From NCBI RefSeq assembly GCF_001613305.1, contig NZ_BDCC01000037.1, positions 1-64,000 of the forward strand: a stretch of 64,000 nt of DNA. Direction: 5' to 3'. The translations under genes were made by a program, and so were the position numbers. Each line of letters begins with the position of its first letter. Positions within the stretch are counted from its first letter, which is position 1. Shown here piece after piece: positions 60,381 to 64,000 of this stretch. The DNA is from Nocardia vaccinii NBRC 15922. Its GTDB lineage: Bacteria > Actinomycetota > Actinomycetes > Mycobacteriales > Mycobacteriaceae. Below the pieces are notes generated by a model. That model ran no database searches. It saw only the letters and a list, made by a program, of their open reading frames with translations, and was not told the DNA's origin.

Positions 60381-62519
60381 ATGGGGAGGACGAAACAGTC
60401 GGTCGAATCCGGCCGACAGCAGAGCTCATCCGCCGCCCGTCCCGCGGCCGCATACCGCCTGGATCTCGACGGTCTGCGCGGTGTGGCCATCGCGCTGGTG
60501 GTGCTCTTCCACATCTGGTTCGGGCGGGTGTCCGGCGGTGTGGATATCTTCCTGGTCCTGTCGGGTTTCTTCTTCACCGATCTGCTGGTGCGGCAGATCG
60601 AATCCGGCGGCGCGGTGCGCGTGCTGTTCACCGTGCGGCGCACGCTGCGCCGACTGCTTCCGGCACTGGTCGTGGTGCTCGCGGCCGTGGTGCTCGCGGT
60701 GGTGACGCTGCGCCCGATCACCCAGTGGGCCGATCTGGCCGATCAGACGCTGGCCTCGGCGTTCTATTACCAGAATTGGCATCTGGCGCTCGCGTCCTCG
60801 GATTATCTGGCCGCCGACCCATCGGTGAGCCCGCTGCAGCATCTGTGGTCGATGTCGGTGCAGGGGCAGTTCTATCTGGCCATCACGCTGGCGCTGGCCG
60901 TGGTGGCCTGGTCGCTGCGCAAGCTGGGACGTCCCGGGCAGGTGCGCCCGGCACTGCTCGTGCTGCTGGGCGTGCTCACGGTGGCGTCGTTCGTCTACGC
61001 GATGGTCGGGGAGAACGCCCAGCAGAGCTGGAACTACTACGATTCGTTCGCCCGAGCCTGGGAGCTGCTGGCCGGTGGGCTGCTGGCGATCGCCGCACCG
61101 TGGCTGACCATGCCCCGGATCATGCGCGCACCACTGGCGGTCGCCGGGCTGGTCATCGTTGCGATCTGCGGGGAGCTGGTGTTCGGCGCGGCCGTCTTCC
61201 CCGGCCCCGCGGCGCTGATCCCGGTCGGCGCGGCGGTGGCGCTCATCCTCGCGGGTAACAATCTCGAACCCGCCGCCCGGCCGCTACCGCTGCGCTGGCT
61301 GGCCACGCGCCCGGCCGTGGAGCTGGGCGCGATGGCCTATTCGCTGTACCTGTGGCACTGGCCGTTCCTGATCTTCTACCTCTCCGAGCGTGGCAGGCCG
61401 ATGGCCGGCCCCATCGGGGGCCTGGGCGTCATCGGGGTGTCGCTGGTGCTCGCGTACGCGACCCGGCACCTGGTCGAGGAACCGCTGCGGATGCGTTCGG
61501 CGCGGGCGATCGCGGCCGAACAGGCCCAGCGGGTCGAGCAGGCGGTTCCCGTCCCCGCGATCCCGATGCGTTTCCGGCGACCCGTCGGCGCACTGGTCGC
61601 GGTGATCGGCGTTCTGGGAATCGGCGCGAGCGCATCCTGGCACCTGGCGATGGGCGCGAACGGGCCCAAACCACCGGCATGGCTGGATCCGGCGCAGTAT
61701 CCGGGCGCGGAGGCGCTGGCCGCGGGCGCGCCGGTCCCGCAGACGCGGATGCGACCCACGGTTCTGGAAGCGCCCGCGGATCTGCCCTATCCGACCACCG
61801 ACGGCTGCATCGCGGACTGGTCGACGACCGACCTGATCACCTGCGACTACGGCGACCGCAACGCCCAGCGCACCCTCGCGGTGGTCGGCAGCTCCCACGC
61901 CGAGCACTGGATTCCGGCTTTGCAGATCCTCGGCCGCGAGCACGGCTTCCGGGTGCGGGTGATGCTGAAGATGGGCTGCCCGCTGACCGTCTCGGACGAT
62001 ATCTCCTACAAGGGCGAGACGATTCCGGACTGCCGCGACTGGTCCCGTCAGGTGATCGACCGGCTGGGACAAGAACGTCCGGACTGGGTGTTCACCACCG
62101 GCACCCGCCCCCTGGACGGCCCCGGTGACGAAACCCCGCAGGACTATCTGGACGTCTGGTCCCAACTGGCCGATCGCAATCTGAACGTCGTCGCCATCCG
62201 CGACACGCCCTGGCTGCGCCACGACGGCATCCGCTACCGCGCATCGGACTGCCTGGCCGAAGGCGGCGACAGCACCAGCTGCGGGCTGCCCCGCGACTAC
62301 GCCCTGAACCCGGTGAACCCCGAAGCCGAGCCCGCCGCGAGATTCCCGAACGTCTTCCCCCTGGATATGACCGATGCCGTCTGCGCGGCGGACACCTGCC
62401 CGGTCTCCGCAGGCAATATCCTCATCTATCACGACGAACATCACCTGACCGCGAACTACTCGCGATCCCTGGCGCCCGCGCTGGGCCGGGCGATGCGACC
62501 GATCCTGAAATGGTGGTGA
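60381..62519 (+). CDS. Acyltransferase-3 (OafA-like) membrane protein with SGNH domain
   Basis: Predicted O-acyltransferase of about 712 residues. The N-terminal acyltransferase-3 domain has about ten helices and the motif 'LDLDGLRGVAIALVVLFH', where Arg-Gly and His are catalytic-type residues. A periplasmic SGNH domain follows with 'VVGSSHAEHWIPAL' (nucleophile Ser) and 'YHDEHHLTANYS' (Asp-x2-His). This architecture O-acetylates cell-wall or envelope glycans. TTG 60369, GTG 60378 and ATG 60381 are all possible starts; I chose ATG. It stands alone after the Ldt terminator. Confidence 0.87.
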   Translation: MGRTKQSVESGRQQSSSAARPAAAYRLDLDGLRGVAIALVVLFHIWFGRVSGGVDIFLVLSGFFFTDLLVRQIESGGAVRVLFTVRRTLRRLLPALVVVLAAVVLAVVTLRPITQWADLADQTLASAFYYQNWHLALASSDYLAADPSVSPLQHLWSMSVQGQFYLAITLALAVVAWSLRKLGRPGQVRPALLVLLGVLTVASFVYAMVGENAQQSWNYYDSFARAWELLAGGLLAIAAPWLTMPRIMRAPLAVAGLVIVAICGELVFGAAVFPGPAALIPVGAAVALILAGNNLEPAARPLPLRWLATRPAVELGAMAYSLYLWHWPFLIFYLSERGRPMAGPIGGLGVIGVSLVLAYATRHLVEEPLRMRSARAIAAEQAQRVEQAVPVPAIPMRFRRPVGALVAVIGVLGIGASASWHLAMGANGPKPPAWLDPAQYPGAEALAAGAPVPQTRMRPTVLEAPADLPYPTTDGCIADWSTTDLITCDYGDRNAQRTLAVVGSSHAEHWIPALQILGREHGFRVRVMLKMGCPLTVSDDISYKGETIPDCRDWSRQVIDRLGQERPDWVFTTGTRPLDGPGDETPQDYLDVWSQLADRNLNVVAIRDTPWLRHDGIRYRASDCLAEGGDSTSCGLPRDYALNPVNPEAEPAARFPNVFPLDMTDAVCAADTCPVSAGNILIYHDEHHLTANYSRSLAPALGRAMRPILKWW

Positions 62520-63112
62520 GCGCACCGGGTTTCGCCAGTTGCACACCGCGAGTGACTGATTCATGCGGATGCGTGCGTGCTGCTTTCGAAGCGCAGTTGG
62601 CGAAATCGGTTATGCCGCAGCACATCATGAGGGACAGCTGAGCGGACGCCGACGAAAACGCTTGGCTGCTAACCTCGTTCGCGTCACGCTCCCCAATGTC
62701 GTACCACAAGAATCCGCGACGCCGCGTCAGGTGACGGGGGCGAGGCTGGGGCGCGCGGCCCCGGGCGGGGCGATCGCGGTCGCGGCCAGGCGGGCGGCCG
62801 CGCCGGCCAGCAGGGTCGCACGAGGGCCTGCGGATCGGTGATCCAGCCGCTGATCACGCTGTCGCCGGGAGTGCCGACGCGGCAAATGGACGGAGCGGGC
62901 TGTTGCCGATGCATTGCTGTCGGCTGGGCGGCGGTGCGAGCTATGGTATGTGATACCCGAAGCCCACGATCGGCAATAAAAACATGCAGGCCAGGTGGAC
63001 ATTCTTCAACGGCGGTGGTTATCGCGTCGCGATGAAAGTTCACTCGCTGAGGTCATAGCGTTCCACCGATTCCGGACCTGAATCGAAACCGAGGACGAGG
63101 GGAATCACTGAT
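62520..63112. other. Intergenic region with no convincing gene
   Basis: Nearly 600 bp with only short frames. The best, 62684-63043 on the minus strand (119 codons), has no ribosome site; its C-terminal half is a Pro/Arg/Ala run from GC-rich DNA. Composition is mixed: an AT-richer block at 62930-63110 (including the ribosome site CGAGGGGAATC before 63113) and a GC-rich block at 62730-62860. A degenerate gene remnant is possible but I could not identify it. Confidence 0.4.
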
Positions 63113-64000
63113 ATGTCGGAGACGACGACTTCCACCACGGCGTGGCCGCGGCTGCGAGTGGCGGACTGGACCGATACCCGCGAAACCCTGCACATGTGGA
63201 TACAGGTGGTAGGCAAGATCCGGCTCGCACACGCACCCTTGCTGAATCACTGGTGGCAGGTAACCCTCTATGTGAGCCCGCGCGGGCTGACGACTTCTTC
63301 GATCCCCTACGCCGATCGGCTCTTCGATATCGAATTCGACTTCGTCGCGCACCGACTGGTGATCCGGTCCGACAACGGCGACACTCGCAGCGTGCCGCTC
63401 GCGCCGAAATCGGTGGCACAGTTCTACACCGAAACCATGCAAGCCCTCGAGGAGCTGGGGCTAGAGACTCGAATTCAGGGCCGCCCCAATGAAGTCGATC
63501 CGTCGATTCCGTTCGCCGAGGACACCCGGCACACCTCCTACGATCCACAATCCGTGCAGACGTTCTGGCGGCAGCTCGTGCACGCCAACCGGCTACTCAA
63601 CGAGTTCCGTTCCGCCTTCACCGGAAAATCCAGTCCGGTGCATTTCTATTGGGGTGCAATGGATCTGGCCTGCACCCGCTTTTCGGGACGAACCGCGCCC
63701 GAACACGGCGGCGGTGCACCACACTGTGCCGATTGGGTAATGGTGGAGGGCTATTCCCACGAGCTGAGCAGCTGCGGATTCTGGCCCGGCGGCGGCGCGG
63801 AAGGCGCGTTCTACGCTTACTCCTATCCCGAACCCGAGGGCTACCGTGAACGTCGGCTGCATGTGCCCGGCGCAGCCTACGACTCCGACCTGGGCGAATT
63901 CGTCCTACCCTATGAAACGGTGCGTACCGCGGAGGATCCGAACGCGCTGGTGGCCGAATTCCTGCGCGAAACATATGAGGCCGCAGCCGAACTCGGCCAT
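63113..64000 (+). CDS. DUF5996-family protein, 5' part
   Basis: Open frame of 296 codons running off the right edge. It matches the DUF5996 layout: 'WPRLRVADWTDTRETLHMWIQVVGKIRLAHAPLLNHWWQVTLYVSPRGLTTSSIPY', then 'FDIEFDFVAHRLVI', 'FWRQLVHANRLLNEFRSAFTGKSSPVHFYWGAMDLACTRFSGR' and 'YSHELSSCGFWPGG'. Many Trp, Tyr and His are conserved, suggesting an enzyme, but the function is unknown. The ATG at 63113 has GAGGGG about 10 nt upstream. The stop codon lies beyond the window. Confidence 0.85.
   Translation, partial: MSETTTSTTAWPRLRVADWTDTRETLHMWIQVVGKIRLAHAPLLNHWWQVTLYVSPRGLTTSSIPYADRLFDIEFDFVAHRLVIRSDNGDTRSVPLAPKSVAQFYTETMQALEELGLETRIQGRPNEVDPSIPFAEDTRHTSYDPQSVQTFWRQLVHANRLLNEFRSAFTGKSSPVHFYWGAMDLACTRFSGRTAPEHGGGAPHCADWVMVEGYSHELSSCGFWPGGGAEGAFYAYSYPEPEGYRERRLHVPGAAYDSDLGEFVLPYETVRTAEDPNALVAEFLRETYEAAAELGH

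Noticed and set aside
62684..63043. Minus-strand 119-codon frame in the right intergenic region
   Set aside because: Half of it is a Pro/Arg/Ala run and there is no start signal; I could not link it to a family, so I kept it only as an unexplained region.
1..64000. Search for CRISPR arrays, tRNA/rRNA genes, insertion sequences and prophage genes
   Set aside because: No regularly spaced repeats, no cloverleaf or rRNA-like segment noticed by eye, and no transposase, integrase or phage structural protein among the plausible genes. A tool-based scan could still find a small RNA.

Overview
High-GC actinobacterial chromosome segment, most likely from Nocardia or a close mycolic-acid-containing relative. 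The evidence is the gene content: a Mas-type polyketide synthase, two PapA-like acyltransferases, an MmpL transporter, two antigen-85-like esterases, a GpgS-like glucosyl-3-phosphoglycerate synthase, a maleylpyruvate-isomerase/DinB-fold protein of the mycothiol-linked kind, and many P450s and TetR regulators. GTG and TTG starts are common. I saw no rRNA, tRNA, CRISPR array, transposase or phage gene. The genus is an inference; no marker gene in the window proves it.

Region 1 (1-10.9 kb): the 3' end of a CGNR zinc-finger gene, then a catabolic block. On the minus strand are P450, SDR, SnoaL-like protein, TetR and a CYP125-like P450. On the plus strand are an aldehyde dehydrogenase, an SDR, a decapitated TetR remnant and a DUF1059-type mini-gene. 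A divergent FAD oxidoreductase/TetR pair follows. Six intergenic or start-proximal sites share the core TGTYYRGACR, so this block looks like one regulon, or several related ones, built on a common operator.

Region 2 (10.9-20.2 kb): mixed genes. They include a small hypothetical protein, a P450 with a tandem GTAC-type operator and a TetR behind it, a zinc-ribbon membrane protein, a DinB/maleylpyruvate isomerase-fold protein, an SGNH hydrolase, a CPBP protein, a secreted protein, a cyclopropane-fatty-acid synthase and a PucR-type regulator.

Region 3 (20.4-27.4 kb): a tightly coupled minus-strand operon papA - MFS - GT39-type glycosyltransferase - gpgS, with a divergent antigen-85-like esterase. 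This is the most interesting assembly in the window: acyltransferase, exporter, polyprenol-sugar glycosyltransferase and glucosyl-3-phosphoglycerate synthase in one transcription unit.

Region 4 (27.4-38 kb): a catabolic segment lying between two lipid modules. It holds a P-loop kinase, a quinone oxidoreductase with a divergent GlxA regulator, and a TetR divergent from a Rieske oxygenase / DapB-like dehydrogenase / aldehyde dehydrogenase / NDMA-type alcohol dehydrogenase operon that ends in a 16-bp-stem hairpin. A GAF-Fis regulator without sigma-54 contact elements comes next. An apparent orphan gene start lies at the right boundary.

Region 5 (38-55.8 kb): the second lipid module. It has an SRPBCC-acyl-CoA synthetase fusion, a second antigen-85-like esterase, a second DHA2 MFS, a secreted lipase, a protein of unknown function, a second PapA, a 2146-residue KS-AT-DH-ER-KR-ACP polyketide synthase and a divergent MmpL. 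Regions 3 and 5 together hold the parts to activate, extend and reduce a methyl-branched chain, esterify it to a carbohydrate head group and export the product.

Region 6 (55.8-64 kb): a TetR, an 18-bp perfect palindrome and a P450-ferredoxin pair; an L,D-transpeptidase; an acyltransferase-3/SGNH membrane protein; about 600 bp with no convincing gene; and a DUF5996-type gene running off the right edge.
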